Shown: positions 7,605-17,252, counted from the first letter of the stretch. The stretch: 64,000 nt of DNA from Caldilineaceae bacterium (GCA_022842065.1 JALHQH010000013.1:1-64000), one strand, 5' to 3'. Numbers and translations are program-made. The notes: a model not told the origin generated them from the letters alone.

Positions 7605-9694
7605 TAACGATCTGCCACGTAATAAACGAATTTCGCCTCATCCGCAACGTCCGCAAACCAGGCTGGCATCACTGGTGCTTCTTGGTTTTGTAACAACCAA
7701 TGTTCTGGCCGCCCGCCTACCGTGACCTGACAACCAAGCCAACCACTTTGCGCAAAATCCCCCCCCAGCCAGGCGACATCGGTTACGGTTGGCTGCTGGT
7801 GATAGGGATGAAAGAGGGTGAGAAACGCCTGTTTTGTCCCCTGTCGCTGCTGGATCAGCGTAGTAAACTGGTCGCTGGGCGGATTGCCGGGCACGGTGCC
7901 GGTGATCACTTGGGCGTTGGCAGCCCCCGCGGCAAAGAGCCGCAGCCCAACCCCATTAACCTGCCACTCCACCTTAAAGGCGGTGGTGGCGGCCCCCTGT
8001 TGTGCGCTGGTGATGTGTTGATAACCATCGCCCTGGTGGGCAATCCCCTCATCGTTGGCTAGCGGCAAGGTTGTCTGCAACGCCCCGGCATTACGATAGA
8101 TCCAGTCGCTGCGTACGGGCTGAGGCGCATCAACCAGAAAGAGATCCAGAAAATAGTCTGGCCGCGCCAATACGACCCGCCGCATGGTGACATCGCGATA
8201 AGGGCCGTCGACCGCACCCCACGCAACCGTGGCATCGGCGATTTGGAACGGGCCATCTGCGCGAAAGTGGTTCAGTTGTCCCGTCGCTTCCGGCTGTGAA
8301 TGGCCGTCGATGATCACCGTGTTGTGGCAAAGCGTCTGCCGATACCAGCTTTCAAAAAGATCTAGCCCATAGCCCGGCGTACCCAGATCGGGTGACAAGC
8401 GTTCGCCATAAGCATGGAGGATCAAGTTCAATTTGTCCGGGTGGCCATGCCCGCCACCGTGTGGACCATGTTTGAGCAGAAGATAACGTTGCGCTTCGTC
8501 GGCATTGTGCGTAGGGTGGTTTGATCGCAGAATTGCATAACCCGAGGCGGGCAGATGGATGCTGGGCAACGTCGTCAACCCTGCATTGGGCAATTCAGTC
8601 CGCCCAAAGAGCAGTGCATCCAGGCTATCGCGCGGCCCTTGCTGATACGCCCGTTGCAGCACTTCGGCAAAGAGCGCTTCGTTGTACCAGCCGTAGGCCA
8701 ACTCATAAAAAGCGGGGCCTTGGGGCACGCCGTGACAGCAGTCGGCCAGCAGGCTGGTAAAGTACCAACAATCATTGGTCGCCGGCAGTGACCAGTCGGG
8801 ATAGGCCGATTGGATCGGGGCGAGCAACATGGCGCGGACCTCCCCGCGCCGGCTGAGATCGTAGGCAGGTAGCTGGCGCGTCGCTTTGACGAGTGAAAGC
8901 AGGGCATAGACGGTGTAGAAGTGGTAGCTGAAAGAGCCTTCAAACCACAGCCCATCGGCTAGAACGCCCTCGCGCAGTTGGCGGTCAAACCCAAAGTCAC
9001 CCCCGATCGCAAACTCGACCAGATCCAGTCGTTCGATGACCACCCCGATCGTGCCAATCGCGGCATTGTGCCAACAGGCAAAGTTATGGATGCCACGGAA
9101 GTGGTGCTGGATCAGATGGTCAGCGACCGGGGTGAAGAGCTGGTTGGTGATCTGTTGTTGCTGCGCGGTAGTCAGTTGGTCGCGCACCAGGTCGAAGGCC
9201 CAGGCCAATGGCAATACCCAGACTGACTCATCCAGGGTGGTATAGGTCGCCACGCCAGGGTTGGCGACGGTGCGCGGCACCTGTTGATAGCCAACGTATT
9301 GCTTCGCATAACCCAGCAAGGTGTCGAGCAGCGGGGCCAGGTGGGCGGGATTGCCGTCAAGTCGCCAGATCAGCGCCAGGCGGATTGCGCTTTCAGCTAG
9401 TCGATTGTTGACAAACCAGCGCCAGGCCGCGTCAAAACGTTCACCCTGCCAGAGCACATTGTCGATGGGGCAGCGATGGGTGGTGGGCGCGGCGGGGTCA
9501 AAGTGCAGTTGCACACCATGTTCGGGACAGAAGTAATCGTGATAGTAACCGCCGGGGGCCGCGGGGACGGTCACCGGGTGGGCCAGAAAGTCGGCAACTT
9601 CAGCGCGCAATTTCTGCATGGCGGTGGCAAAGGTCGGCGCTTGGCTGCGCTGTTGAATGGCCTGCCAGTCGGCAGCGGATAGTAGTTGCATCAT
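7604..9694 (-). CDS. Heparinase II/III family protein (polysaccharide lyase-like)
   Basis: A 696-residue protein with an N-terminal alpha/alpha toroid (about residues 1-350) and a C-terminal beta-sandwich. The family hallmarks are GPHGGGHGHPDKLN followed by the DLGTPGYG segment, then YRQTLCHNTVIIDG. Such enzymes cleave uronic-acid-containing polysaccharides by beta-elimination. There is no signal peptide, so it should act on imported oligosaccharides in the cytoplasm. Its start overlaps the stop of the upstream dehydrogenase by one base (TGATG), so the two are translationally coupled. The TAG stop is completed by the end of the 7331-7604 mobile element. Confidence 0.85.
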   Translation of the reverse strand: MMQLLSAADWQAIQQRSQAPTFATAMQKLRAEVADFLAHPVTVPAAPGGYYHDYFCPEHGVQLHFDPAAPTTHRCPIDNVLWQGERFDAAWRWFVNNRLAESAIRLALIWRLDGNPAHLAPLLDTLLGYAKQYVGYQQVPRTVANPGVATYTTLDESVWVLPLAWAFDLVRDQLTTAQQQQITNQLFTPVADHLIQHHFRGIHNFACWHNAAIGTIGVVIERLDLVEFAIGGDFGFDRQLREGVLADGLWFEGSFSYHFYTVYALLSLVKATRQLPAYDLSRRGEVRAMLLAPIQSAYPDWSLPATNDCWYFTSLLADCCHGVPQGPAFYELAYGWYNEALFAEVLQRAYQQGPRDSLDALLFGRTELPNAGLTTLPSIHLPASGYAILRSNHPTHNADEAQRYLLLKHGPHGGGHGHPDKLNLILHAYGERLSPDLGTPGYGLDLFESWYRQTLCHNTVIIDGHSQPEATGQLNHFRADGPFQIADATVAWGAVDGPYRDVTMRRVVLARPDYFLDLFLVDAPQPVRSDWIYRNAGALQTTLPLANDEGIAHQGDGYQHITSAQQGAATTAFKVEWQVNGVGLRLFAAGAANAQVITGTVPGNPPSDQFTTLIQQRQGTKQAFLTLFHPYHQQPTVTDVAWLGGDFAQSGWLGCQVTVGGRPEHWLLQNQEAPVMPAWFADVADEAKFVYYVADR

Positions 9695-10716
9695 CAGCCC
9701 AGCTCTACCGCTTGCCCCATCTCGGCGGATTTGCGCGCGGCCTCGACAATCGCCACTGCGGCGCGGCCCTCTTCACCGGGCACGGTCGCCGGGCGGCCAT
9801 CGAGCAGATCATCAACAAAGCACTGAATTTGGGTGAAGAACGCTTCCAGCCGGATTGGGTCAAGCGGGCGGTTGACAAAATCAAATTTGGGCTGCTCCCA
9901 GACCAGTTCTACATCATCACCCTTGGCCAGCAGCAGCTTGCCATAGCCGTCAACCTCGATCATGCCCTCTTCGCCGAGGATGTGATAGATGTGCTGGCTT
10001 TCGGTCATAAACCTCGTCGGCGTCTCGAAGGACATCCACTGTTGGACGGCGACCCCGTTGCTCATCGTCAGTTGGGTCATCGCGCTCATCCCCGGCGCGT
10101 CGACCGTGCCATAGGTCTGGATCTGGCTGAAAACCCGGCGCACTTCGGCGTCGGTCCAGAAGCGCATGATGTCGAAATTGTGGACGCCCATGTCCAAAAA
10201 CGCGCCGCCATTCTCCGGCGCGGCGGCCCATGAGGATTGGTCGATCACATACTTGCGCACCAAGGTCTGCCCGCGGATCATCCAGACCTTGCCGATGGCT
10301 CCGCTGGCGATTAGCTGTTTGGCCCGGGCCGGTGTCCCGCGAAAGCGCAGGGTTTGGATCACCTGTAACATTACACCGGCGGCGCGACAGCCATCGATCA
10401 TCGTGGTACAGTCGGCGACCGAGGTGGCGAGCGGCTTTTCGCAGAGGATGTGTTTGCCTGCTTGCGCGGCTTGCAACACCTGGTCAATGTGGTTGATGTG
10501 GGGGGTGGCGATTAAAACGGCGTCCACATCCGGGCGGGCGAGCAGCGCGTCGTAACTTTCCACATAGTCCACGCCATAGTCGGCGGCTAGCCCCGGTGCG
10601 CGCGTGCCGCCGCTGATTGCCGCCAGCGTGGCCCGCGTGTTGTGTTTGGCAATACACTCGGCATAGGTGCGCCCCATATAGCCGGAGCCGAGCACGGCGA
10701 TGCGTAGGTTGGTCAT
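9694..10716 (-). CDS. Gfo/Idh/MocA family oxidoreductase
   Basis: A 340-residue NAD(P)-dependent dehydrogenase with the Rossmann turn GSGYMG at residues 10-15, the EKP motif at 93-95, and an active-site histidine within DMGVHNFDIM. The start at 10716 is supported by AAGGAG about 9 bases upstream; an ATG 30 bases earlier lacks a site. It is coupled to the heparinase-like gene by a one-base overlap, so the two probably act on the same sugar: lyase first, then oxidation or reduction of the unsaturated product. This last step is inference. Confidence 0.9.
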   Translation of the reverse strand: MTNLRIAVLGSGYMGRTYAECIAKHNTRATLAAISGGTRAPGLAADYGVDYVESYDALLARPDVDAVLIATPHINHIDQVLQAAQAGKHILCEKPLATSVADCTTMIDGCRAAGVMLQVIQTLRFRGTPARAKQLIASGAIGKVWMIRGQTLVRKYVIDQSSWAAAPENGGAFLDMGVHNFDIMRFWTDAEVRRVFSQIQTYGTVDAPGMSAMTQLTMSNGVAVQQWMSFETPTRFMTESQHIYHILGEEGMIEVDGYGKLLLAKGDDVELVWEQPKFDFVNRPLDPIRLEAFFTQIQCFVDDLLDGRPATVPGEEGRAAVAIVEAARKSAEMGQAVELG

Positions 10717-10743
10717 GTTGTTTTTCTCCTTGTTATCGTGATA

Positions 10744-10852
10744 CACAGTGGTTGAAAACCACGTGCTACATAAACGAAGCCTGCCTACGCAGGCTAACCC
10801 CTAGTCCACGTCGGTGGACTTTGTTTGGGTAGCGGCGAATTGATTCGCCGAT
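10744..10852. repeat. Array of short palindromes
   Basis: Four small hairpins in a row: gtggttgaaaaccac, agcctgcctacgcaggct, agtccacgtcggtggact and ggcgaattgattcgcc. They lie in the gap between two minus-strand genes. Arrays of the same design, with other words, occur near 7256 and 14995. Confidence 0.65.
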
Positions 10853-10895
10853 TTAACGTTGTCGCAATAATTATTTGATTTGCTCGCCGTTGAAT

Positions 10896-12461
10896 TTAGT
10901 ACCCCAGCCCGATCAACTCAGCGATGCGCTCCCCGATCACCATCGTCGTTACATTCGTGTTCGCGCGAATATTGTCGGGCATGATCGAGGCATCCGCGAC
11001 GCGTAACCCACTCAGCCCATGCACTTTGCCAAATTGATCGACTACCGCCATCGCATCGTGACTCGGCCCCATCTTGCAGGTGCTAGAGATGTGATGACCG
11101 GTGGTGGCCGTACGCAACATCCAGCGATCCAACGCCGTTGTCGAAGCGAGATCATCATCGGTTGGGCTGAGGCGTTCGGCGACGATGGCCTGGAACTGTT
11201 CGTGTTTCAGTAATGCGATCAGGTGATGCACCCCTTCGCGCAGGCGTTCCCGGTCAAATGGCTCGGCCAGGTAGTTATAATTGAGGATCGGCTGACGTTG
11301 TGGGTCGGTCGCTGCCAGCCGCAATTCACCGGCGCTGACGGCCAGGTAAACGGCTGCCCCCAGATAAAATCCCATCGGCGGGGCACCGGTTGCGACGCCG
11401 TTTTCGCTTGCCAACGAACTCGCCAACAAAAACATGTCATTGCGCAGGTGGGAACCAGTTGCCGTATAACGCAAGCCTACCTGCAAGCGCGGTTGACCAC
11501 GATCCAAGGGGACACTGGGTTTCGTGCGCAGCGTCACCAACACCAGAGGATGGTCACGCAAATTTTTGCCCACGCCCGGTAGATCGTGGACCACCGGTAC
11601 ATCCAGGGCGCGCAACTCGTCGGCAGGACCAATTCCTGACCGCAACAACAGTTGGGGCGAGGCAACCGAACCCGCGCTGACAATGATTTCGTCGGCCACA
11701 AGGCGCTCAATTTGCCCAGCTCGCTCGACCAGCATACCGGTCGCCCGCTTGCCATCAAAGAGCAGTCGATGGACAAGCGTGTTGGCCTGAATCGTCAAGT
11801 TTGGGCGGCGGCGCACCTCTGGGGTGAGATAACCCAGCGCCGTACTCCAGCGGATGCCATCGACGTTGTTATGGGCCAACGGGCCGACACCGGTCGAATC
11901 CGGTGCATTATGATCGGGGCAATCGGCAAAACCAGCCGCACGGCCGGCCGCATAAAAGGCGGCATGGTCGGCGCTCCACGCTGCCGGCTTAAAACGCCAG
12001 GCGGGGATCGGGCCGTGGTTGCCATGATAGGGCGCTTGATAATCGAGATCGCGCTCGTTGCGGCAAAAGGCGGGGAGCAGTTGGGCATAGCTCCAGCGGT
12101 CATTGCCGGCCGCGGCCCAACTATCGTAGTCCTCCGGGACACCACGGAGAAAGATCATCGCATTGATCGCGCTTGATCCGCCGACGAGCTTACCACGCGG
12201 CACAAACATTGGTTCGGCGGTAGGCGAACTTTGCGCCATATAACCCCAGCCAAAACGGGTACGTTCGCCGAAAGCCAGCGCCCATAGATCGAGATCGCGA
12301 CCGTAGGCATAACGCACCTCTTCCGGCAGTTCTGCTAACGTCGGGAAATCTGGCCCGGCTTCCAACAACAAGACCGATCGGGCGGCATCCTCGCTCAGGC
12401 GTGCGGCAAGAATGGCCCCTGCTGCGCCGGCCCCAATAATGATTGTGTCATGTCTCTTCAT
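10896..12461 (-). CDS. GMC-family FAD-dependent oxidoreductase
   Basis: A 521-residue flavoenzyme related to choline dehydrogenase and glucose oxidase. The FAD-binding GAGAAG is at residues 10-15 with the acidic end of strand 2 in LLLEAGP. The GMC signature GKLVGGSSAINAMIFLRG follows. The active-site His pair lies near TTGHHISSTCKMG, and the C-terminal PDNIRANTNVTTMVIGERIA matches the family. The start at 12461 is preceded by AAGGAG; an earlier in-frame ATG is less likely. It probably oxidises an alcohol or aldose hydroxyl in the same pathway as the flanking dehydrogenases. The substrate is unknown. Confidence 0.9.
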   Translation of the reverse strand: MKRHDTIIIGAGAAGAILAARLSEDAARSVLLLEAGPDFPTLAELPEEVRYAYGRDLDLWALAFGERTRFGWGYMAQSSPTAEPMFVPRGKLVGGSSAINAMIFLRGVPEDYDSWAAAGNDRWSYAQLLPAFCRNERDLDYQAPYHGNHGPIPAWRFKPAAWSADHAAFYAAGRAAGFADCPDHNAPDSTGVGPLAHNNVDGIRWSTALGYLTPEVRRRPNLTIQANTLVHRLLFDGKRATGMLVERAGQIERLVADEIIVSAGSVASPQLLLRSGIGPADELRALDVPVVHDLPGVGKNLRDHPLVLVTLRTKPSVPLDRGQPRLQVGLRYTATGSHLRNDMFLLASSLASENGVATGAPPMGFYLGAAVYLAVSAGELRLAATDPQRQPILNYNYLAEPFDRERLREGVHHLIALLKHEQFQAIVAERLSPTDDDLASTTALDRWMLRTATTGHHISSTCKMGPSHDAMAVVDQFGKVHGLSGLRVADASIMPDNIRANTNVTTMVIGERIAELIGLGY

Positions 12462-12585
12462 CTGCTTGCGCTCTCCTTTTTTCAATCGCCCCAGCACTTA
12501 CGGCCTAAACAGCGGTTGCAAATTCCTCACTGCTTTGGTCATGGCTGGCCATTAACCCGACTTATTGAGAAGATGCCACCCATCC

Positions 12586-13683
12586 CTAAAAGTACCCTTC
12601 ATCCCGCAACTTGTAGAGTTGTGAATCCCGTTCCACCAGCGGAAAGGTCACCGGTTGATTGCCCTGCCGCTGCGACTCGTAGATCGCCATCACCATCTCT
12701 AGCGAGGCGATGCCATCTTCGCCGGGAGAACTGGGGGTGTCACCGGTCTCCATGCAGTGGACAAGTTCGCGCACGGCATCGAGAATAGAACTGTTGGCTG
12801 GCACCGCGGGGAAAGGTGCCGGTTCCAGTTGCCACCACTCGATCTGGGCATTGGGTTCGTTGATGCGGTCGGTGCGGTCGACGCTGCGCCACCAACGCGC
12901 ACCCTCGCCATCGAGCAGGATCGCGCCGTCGGTGCCCTGGATTTCGATGCCGAAGCGGTTGTAGCGGGTCAATTCGTTGACCATCGCCACCCCGCTCAGC
13001 CCGCCCCCAAAGGTGAAGATGGCGTGACTGTCATCTTCGACGCGGAAGGGTTGTTTACGGCGCACGGCGGTACCGACGACAGAGACTGGTTCCCCCGCAA
13101 AGAGGCGGAAGAGATCAAAGAGATGCACGGCGTCGTGGATCAGCGGCCCTTCTTCGTCTGCGGTCCAAGCGGGAAAAGGTTTGACCCCCTGGCAGAAGCC
13201 ATAAAGCGCCACCAACTCGCCGATCAGGCCAGCTTCGACCATCTCTTTGGCTTTGCGATGGGCGGGATCCCAGCGTCGCGAATGGTTGACCGAAAGCACA
13301 CACCCAGCGGATCGACAGGCAGCGACCAGCGCATCGGCGTCGGTCAGACTCAGCGCCAATGGCTTTTCACAGAGAATGCCCTTAACCCCTGCGGCCACCG
13401 CCGCTTCCACAATCGGACGATGCAGCCCAGGGTGGGTGGCGATGCAGACGAAGTCCAACTGTTCGCGCGCAAACATCTCATGGTAATCGAGATAGAGCGC
13501 GTCTATCCCCCATTGTTTACCAAAGGCTTGCAGGTGCTCAGCGCCGCGGCTGGAACCGGCGACCAGTTGGGTTTGGGGCAGCACGGCCAGCGCCCCAGCA
13601 TGCGTCACCGGTGTGGGTGGGTTGGTCTCCCACAGGGTGCCAATGCGACCACAGCCGACCAAGCCGGCGCGGTAGGTGTTCAT
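12586..13683 (-). CDS. Gfo/Idh/MocA family oxidoreductase
   Basis: A 365-residue protein with the Rossmann turn GCGRIG at residues 10-15, EKP at 106-108, and an active-site histidine in the segment DAVHLFDLF. AAAGGAC lies about 6 bases before the start. It is the third member of this family in the first 14 kb and is clearly diverged from the other two, so each may act on a different intermediate. It lies between the GMC oxidoreductase and the enolase-superfamily gene on the same strand. Confidence 0.9.
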   Translation of the reverse strand: MNTYRAGLVGCGRIGTLWETNPPTPVTHAGALAVLPQTQLVAGSSRGAEHLQAFGKQWGIDALYLDYHEMFAREQLDFVCIATHPGLHRPIVEAAVAAGVKGILCEKPLALSLTDADALVAACRSAGCVLSVNHSRRWDPAHRKAKEMVEAGLIGELVALYGFCQGVKPFPAWTADEEGPLIHDAVHLFDLFRLFAGEPVSVVGTAVRRKQPFRVEDDSHAIFTFGGGLSGVAMVNELTRYNRFGIEIQGTDGAILLDGEGARWWRSVDRTDRINEPNAQIEWWQLEPAPFPAVPANSSILDAVRELVHCMETGDTPSSPGEDGIASLEMVMAIYESQRQGNQPVTFPLVERDSQLYKLRDEGYF

Positions 13684-13705
13684 GGAAAAGTCCTTTCGGT
13701 GTAAT

Positions 13706-13773
13706 CAGGTGACTGTCACTGTCCACAACGAGCAGAATGTGCGAAACATTTTGCGGACAGTGACAGTCACCTG
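13706..13773. repeat. Perfect inverted repeat with gtgactgtcac core
   Basis: Two perfect 19-bp arms (caggtgactgtcactgtcc and its complement) surround a 30-base loop. The right arm ends 6 bases from the stop of the enolase-superfamily gene (13780). A close relative with the same aggtgac-gtcactg arm words is at 28344-28411. Confidence 0.85.
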
Positions 13774-13779
13774 GCATCA

Positions 13780-14940
13780 TTAATCCAAGCGAAAATGGGT
13801 GATCAAATCGGCGGGCAGGTCAACCCCCATACCGGGTGTGTCGGGGAAGGCGATCGCGCCGTTGTGCATGGGCAACCCCACTGCCTGGATCGCGCGGCGC
13901 AAGGGTGACCAAAAGATCTGGGCCGGTGGGTATTCGATCACCGGTGTCACCGGGGAATAGGCGGCCAGATGGACACTGGCGGCCCCCAATACCTGGGTTG
14001 ACCAGTTGCCGGGGCAGACAACCACACCGCGCGGTTGCGCCAGTTCCACAATACGGCGCGCCTCGGTCAGCCCGCCACAGGTGGTGACCCAGGGCTGGGC
14101 AACGCTGATCTTGCCCCGATCCATTAGATCGAGAAATTCCCAGCGGGTAGTCGTATGTTCACCGGCGGCAATGCGTACGGGGGATTTTTCGGCCAGGCGG
14201 GCATACGCTTCCAGTGAATCAACCGGGAAAGGCGTCTCTAAGAAGAAGATCTCGTGTTCAGCCAACTGTTCGGCGACCCGCGCCGCGACCCCGACCTCGT
14301 TCCATAGATAGCCCACATCTAGGCAGACGATGCCACCGGGTCCCATGGCCTGGCGCGCTAGCCGGGCTAATTCGACAATTGTGGCCGGTTCGGAGTACAT
14401 CGGCTCCACTTTGACGGCGCGGAAGCCATCTTCGCGCAATTTGACCACCCGTTCGATCTGTTCGCGCAACACACTGGCGTGATCCCACCGTTGCGAGACG
14501 ATGGTGCCATAGGGGATCGTTTCGACGCGTGCGGCCGCATTGGTGATCTGATAACGATTGCGCGTACTGCCCCCCAACAGTTGATAAACCGGCCGTTGCA
14601 GCGCTTTGCCATAAATATCCCACAGGGCCACATCGACCGCGCCGATACAGATGATCGCCCAGCCACGCCGGTTGCCGTGGATCATGCTATCGTAGAGTTT
14701 TTGCCAGAGGCGCTCCGGGGTAACCGGATCTTCGCCGATCAACTGCCGGCCAAAAAGCGAATCAGGTCCATCCAACACCGCCTTGGCCACCCCCGGCGGC
14801 ACGGCAAAGATCTCTGACAGCCCACTGAGCCCTTCATCGGTATGGATACGCAGAAAGGCCAAGCCCGCGATCCGATCATCGACTGGTTCGGTGGGCGTGG
14901 GATCACCCAAGACAAAAATTTCAGTTTTGGTAATTTTCAT
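13780..14940 (-). CDS. Mandelate racemase/muconate lactonizing enzyme family protein
   Basis: A 386-residue enolase-superfamily enzyme, most likely a sugar-acid dehydratase. The capping domain is followed by a TIM barrel with Mg ligands D208 (CLDVGYLW), E235 (LETPF) and E261 (AGEHTTT). K177 stands at the barrel strand 2 position, but the usual second lysine of a KxK motif is E179 here (KVEP), as in some sugar-acid dehydratase groups. Together with the UxuA-like protein at 21454 it points to degradation of aldonic or uronic acids. The exact substrate cannot be assigned. Confidence 0.88.
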   Translation of the reverse strand: MKITKTEIFVLGDPTPTEPVDDRIAGLAFLRIHTDEGLSGLSEIFAVPPGVAKAVLDGPDSLFGRQLIGEDPVTPERLWQKLYDSMIHGNRRGWAIICIGAVDVALWDIYGKALQRPVYQLLGGSTRNRYQITNAAARVETIPYGTIVSQRWDHASVLREQIERVVKLREDGFRAVKVEPMYSEPATIVELARLARQAMGPGGIVCLDVGYLWNEVGVAARVAEQLAEHEIFFLETPFPVDSLEAYARLAEKSPVRIAAGEHTTTRWEFLDLMDRGKISVAQPWVTTCGGLTEARRIVELAQPRGVVVCPGNWSTQVLGAASVHLAAYSPVTPVIEYPPAQIFWSPLRRAIQAVGLPMHNGAIAFPDTPGMGVDLPADLITHFRLD

Positions 14941-14994
14941 GCGATGTAACCCTCACAAGTAGCCCGACGAGACGTGCCACCACCGCTCACGTGG

Positions 14995-15108
14995 TCACAG
15001 GGGACGCAGCGCGTCCAGTTGGCATTGCGACGCTGAGCATCGCAACGAGCACTACACGTCCCTGCGGGACGTATTTCTGTCATCCTGTCATCCCCTCATC
15101 TTGTCATC
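14995..15108. repeat. Array of short palindromes plus gtcatcc words
   Basis: Three hairpins in a row: ggacgcagcgcgtcc, ttgcgacgctgagcatcgcaa (given in part) and acgtccctgcgggacgt. These are followed by repeated gtcatcc/ctcatc words that run up to the stop codon of the next gene at 15111. Confidence 0.6.
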
Positions 15109-15110
15109 CC

Positions 15111-16274
15111 TCACCCCGCCGCCAGCATCAACTGTCGACCGGTCTGCTGTTCGGTGATCACGATCTGGCCGGCGACCGTCTGGACATCCTGCACCCCTTG
15201 AAAGCCAGGGGGGATTTCAGTGAGAAAGATCGTGTAGACCGTTTTCAACCGCTGCCGCCCGCCGATCCACTGGTAGGTGGGGGTATCAAAGAGTGAACCA
15301 CGGTCGACACTGGCGCGTAAGCCTTCGTCAAAGGGGGAGGTGCCAAACTCGATGCCACGGGCAATAAATTTGCCGTCAGGCCCGGCCCCGGCGTCGCTCT
15401 GGTGCTCTTGCCAATCAACGATCCACGGGTTGTCGGCCGTGGGGAAGAGGTAACCGACCAGGAGGGGGTAATCCGTGTTGTAGAGCGTAAAGTAACTCTG
15501 CGCTCGCGTCGGATCCAGGAGGACCGGATAATAAGTGGTGGAGGCAGGCGTGGATTGGAAAGGGCGCAATGCCACTTGGCTGCCGTCGGCTTTCGTCACA
15601 TAGGGCCAGGCGAATTCCCCATCACTGGGCAGTGCGCCACCGGCATCGCGCCCCGGTGTAATCACCCCTTGGGTGCCCGGTAGATCCAACATGGTTTTGC
15701 CGGGCGCGACAAAGGGCGGGCCAAAGGTGGGATGTTGATCACGGTTGAAAGGGCGGTCAAAGTCGGTCAGATTTTCGATCCACTCTGCCACCTGCACCAC
15801 CGTTTCGCCAGCACGTAAGGTGAGTGCCCGTTCGACCCGGTATTGGGTTTGGGGCAGATCGGCGCCATAGTAGAGTGTAATTGCGTCGGCGCTGATCTGC
15901 GGCGGTTGACATTGTTGCCATTCGACAGCCAACGCTTCGCCGTGAAAGGTGAAGCCTAACGCCGTCTCCGCTGGGGTGGGCGGTCCAAAGGTGGGGAAAC
16001 AGTAGAGATGGCCCATGTAACCGGCCAGCAAACGCGCATTGGCCCCTTCCCCGTACAGGGTGGCATGGTGGGCCGGATCGTAGGTCTGGGGATCAATCGT
16101 CGGGTAGCTCGGCACATAGAACGGGCTAAGCGCCAGGCGCGGATCGGCGCTCAGCAGGCGCAGATCGACAAGATGGCCGCCGCCCGTCAGCGCGCAGACG
16201 CGGAACTTGCCATTCTCCAGCACAAAGGCTTGGCGGCCATGGACGGTTTCAGTTTTTAGGGTAAGGTCACTCAT
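15111..16274 (-). CDS. Galactose-mutarotase-like protein, function unknown
   Basis: A 387-residue soluble protein with no signal peptide. The N-terminus (GGHLVDLRL) and mid-region (VERALTLRAGETVVQVAEWIENLTDFDRPFNRDQHPTFG) resemble the beta-sandwich of aldose epimerase-like and related carbohydrate-binding proteins. A conserved-looking histidine lies in NRDQHPTFGPPF. It sits between the enolase-superfamily gene and an aminotransferase, so a role in sugar anomer handling is plausible. I do not recognise a named family with confidence. Confidence 0.7.
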   Translation of the reverse strand: MSDLTLKTETVHGRQAFVLENGKFRVCALTGGGHLVDLRLLSADPRLALSPFYVPSYPTIDPQTYDPAHHATLYGEGANARLLAGYMGHLYCFPTFGPPTPAETALGFTFHGEALAVEWQQCQPPQISADAITLYYGADLPQTQYRVERALTLRAGETVVQVAEWIENLTDFDRPFNRDQHPTFGPPFVAPGKTMLDLPGTQGVITPGRDAGGALPSDGEFAWPYVTKADGSQVALRPFQSTPASTTYYPVLLDPTRAQSYFTLYNTDYPLLVGYLFPTADNPWIVDWQEHQSDAGAGPDGKFIARGIEFGTSPFDEGLRASVDRGSLFDTPTYQWIGGRQRLKTVYTIFLTEIPPGFQGVQDVQTVAGQIVITEQQTGRQLMLAAG

Positions 16275-16298
16275 TTTATCATCGCTTCCTTGTTGATC

Positions 16299-17222
16299 CT
16301 AGCGCGTCACTTGGCCCTGGGCCTGGGCGACAATGTCCACCCCGACCTGTTCGCTCCACGCCTGCAATAACTGTTTGGTAATGGTCCCAACCTGGCCGTC
16401 GCCGACCGGGAGGCCATTAAATTTGGTGGCCGGCATGATACAGTAGGGGGTGCTGGTAAAAAAGGCTTCGTCGGCGGTGTAGATATCATAGGGCTGAAAG
16501 TCAGTTACTTCGACGCGCACGCCGATCTGTGCTGCCAGTTCCAACACCGTGGCGCGGCTGATCCCAGCCAGCGCGCTGCGGGCGTGGGGGGTCTTCAGCA
16601 CGCCGTCGGTGTAGATGAAAAAGTTGCCGCCCTTGTTTTCTGCCACATTGCCATGAATGTCGAGCAGAATACTTTGCGCCTGTGGATCAACCAATTTGAC
16701 TTCAGCTTCGGCCAAGGTGTAGGCCATACGGCTGCGGTTCTTGATCCGGGCGTCGAGCGCTTCGGGAGGCACGGCGCGACTAAAGGGGGTGACGGCATGA
16801 CAACCCTCCGTGTAAAAGCGCGCCCAGTCGGTGAGGATCATCGGTGCCGTGTGGATGATGATCGTGGCCTGTGAGCGCTGCTTGGTGGGATCGGCACCGG
16901 TGACAAAGAGGCCCCGTGAGATATTGTGGACCAACCAAACATCCATTTCTGGGGCCACCTTGGGCAGATTTTTGGCCAGGACTGCAAGCGACAGATCAGT
17001 CATCTCGGCCGGAGTCAGGCCCGGGTTAATGCGGGTGACCTTGAGCGATTTGTAGAGGCGGTCGATGTGCTCCGCCAGCTTGAAGGGTTGGTGGGCGAAC
17101 GTGCGCGTCGACTCGGTAACCGTGTCGCCCAGCATCACCGCGGCATCAAAGATCGAAATCTTGGCTTCGGTGGCAGGAATGTACTCGCCATTGAGATAGA
17201 CTAGATGGGGCGATGAACTCAT
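16299..17222 (-). CDS. Class IV PLP aminotransferase (BCAT/D-amino-acid type)
   Basis: A 307-residue fold-type IV enzyme. The N-terminus YLNGEYIPATEAKISIFD (given in part) is typical, with K161 in ARIKNRSRM as the PLP lysine and E195 in VAENKGGNFF as the cofactor-nitrogen glutamate. It may be a branched-chain aminotransferase, D-amino-acid aminotransferase or aminodeoxychorismate lyase relative. The N-acyl-D-amino-acid deacylase in the same cluster makes a D-amino-acid role attractive, but this is inference. Confidence 0.85.
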   Translation of the reverse strand: MSSSPHLVYLNGEYIPATEAKISIFDAAVMLGDTVTESTRTFAHQPFKLAEHIDRLYKSLKVTRINPGLTPAEMTDLSLAVLAKNLPKVAPEMDVWLVHNISRGLFVTGADPTKQRSQATIIIHTAPMILTDWARFYTEGCHAVTPFSRAVPPEALDARIKNRSRMAYTLAEAEVKLVDPQAQSILLDIHGNVAENKGGNFFIYTDGVLKTPHARSALAGISRATVLELAAQIGVRVEVTDFQPYDIYTADEAFFTSTPYCIMPATKFNGLPVGDGQVGTITKQLLQAWSEQVGVDIVAQAQGQVTR

Positions 17223-17252
17223 AACGCGCCTTTCTTGTAAATTTAATTGTAA

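Noticed and set aside
12757..13704. Plus-strand 315-codon open frame
   Set aside because: It is fully antisense to the third Gfo/Idh/MocA gene; its composition reflects the opposite coding strand.
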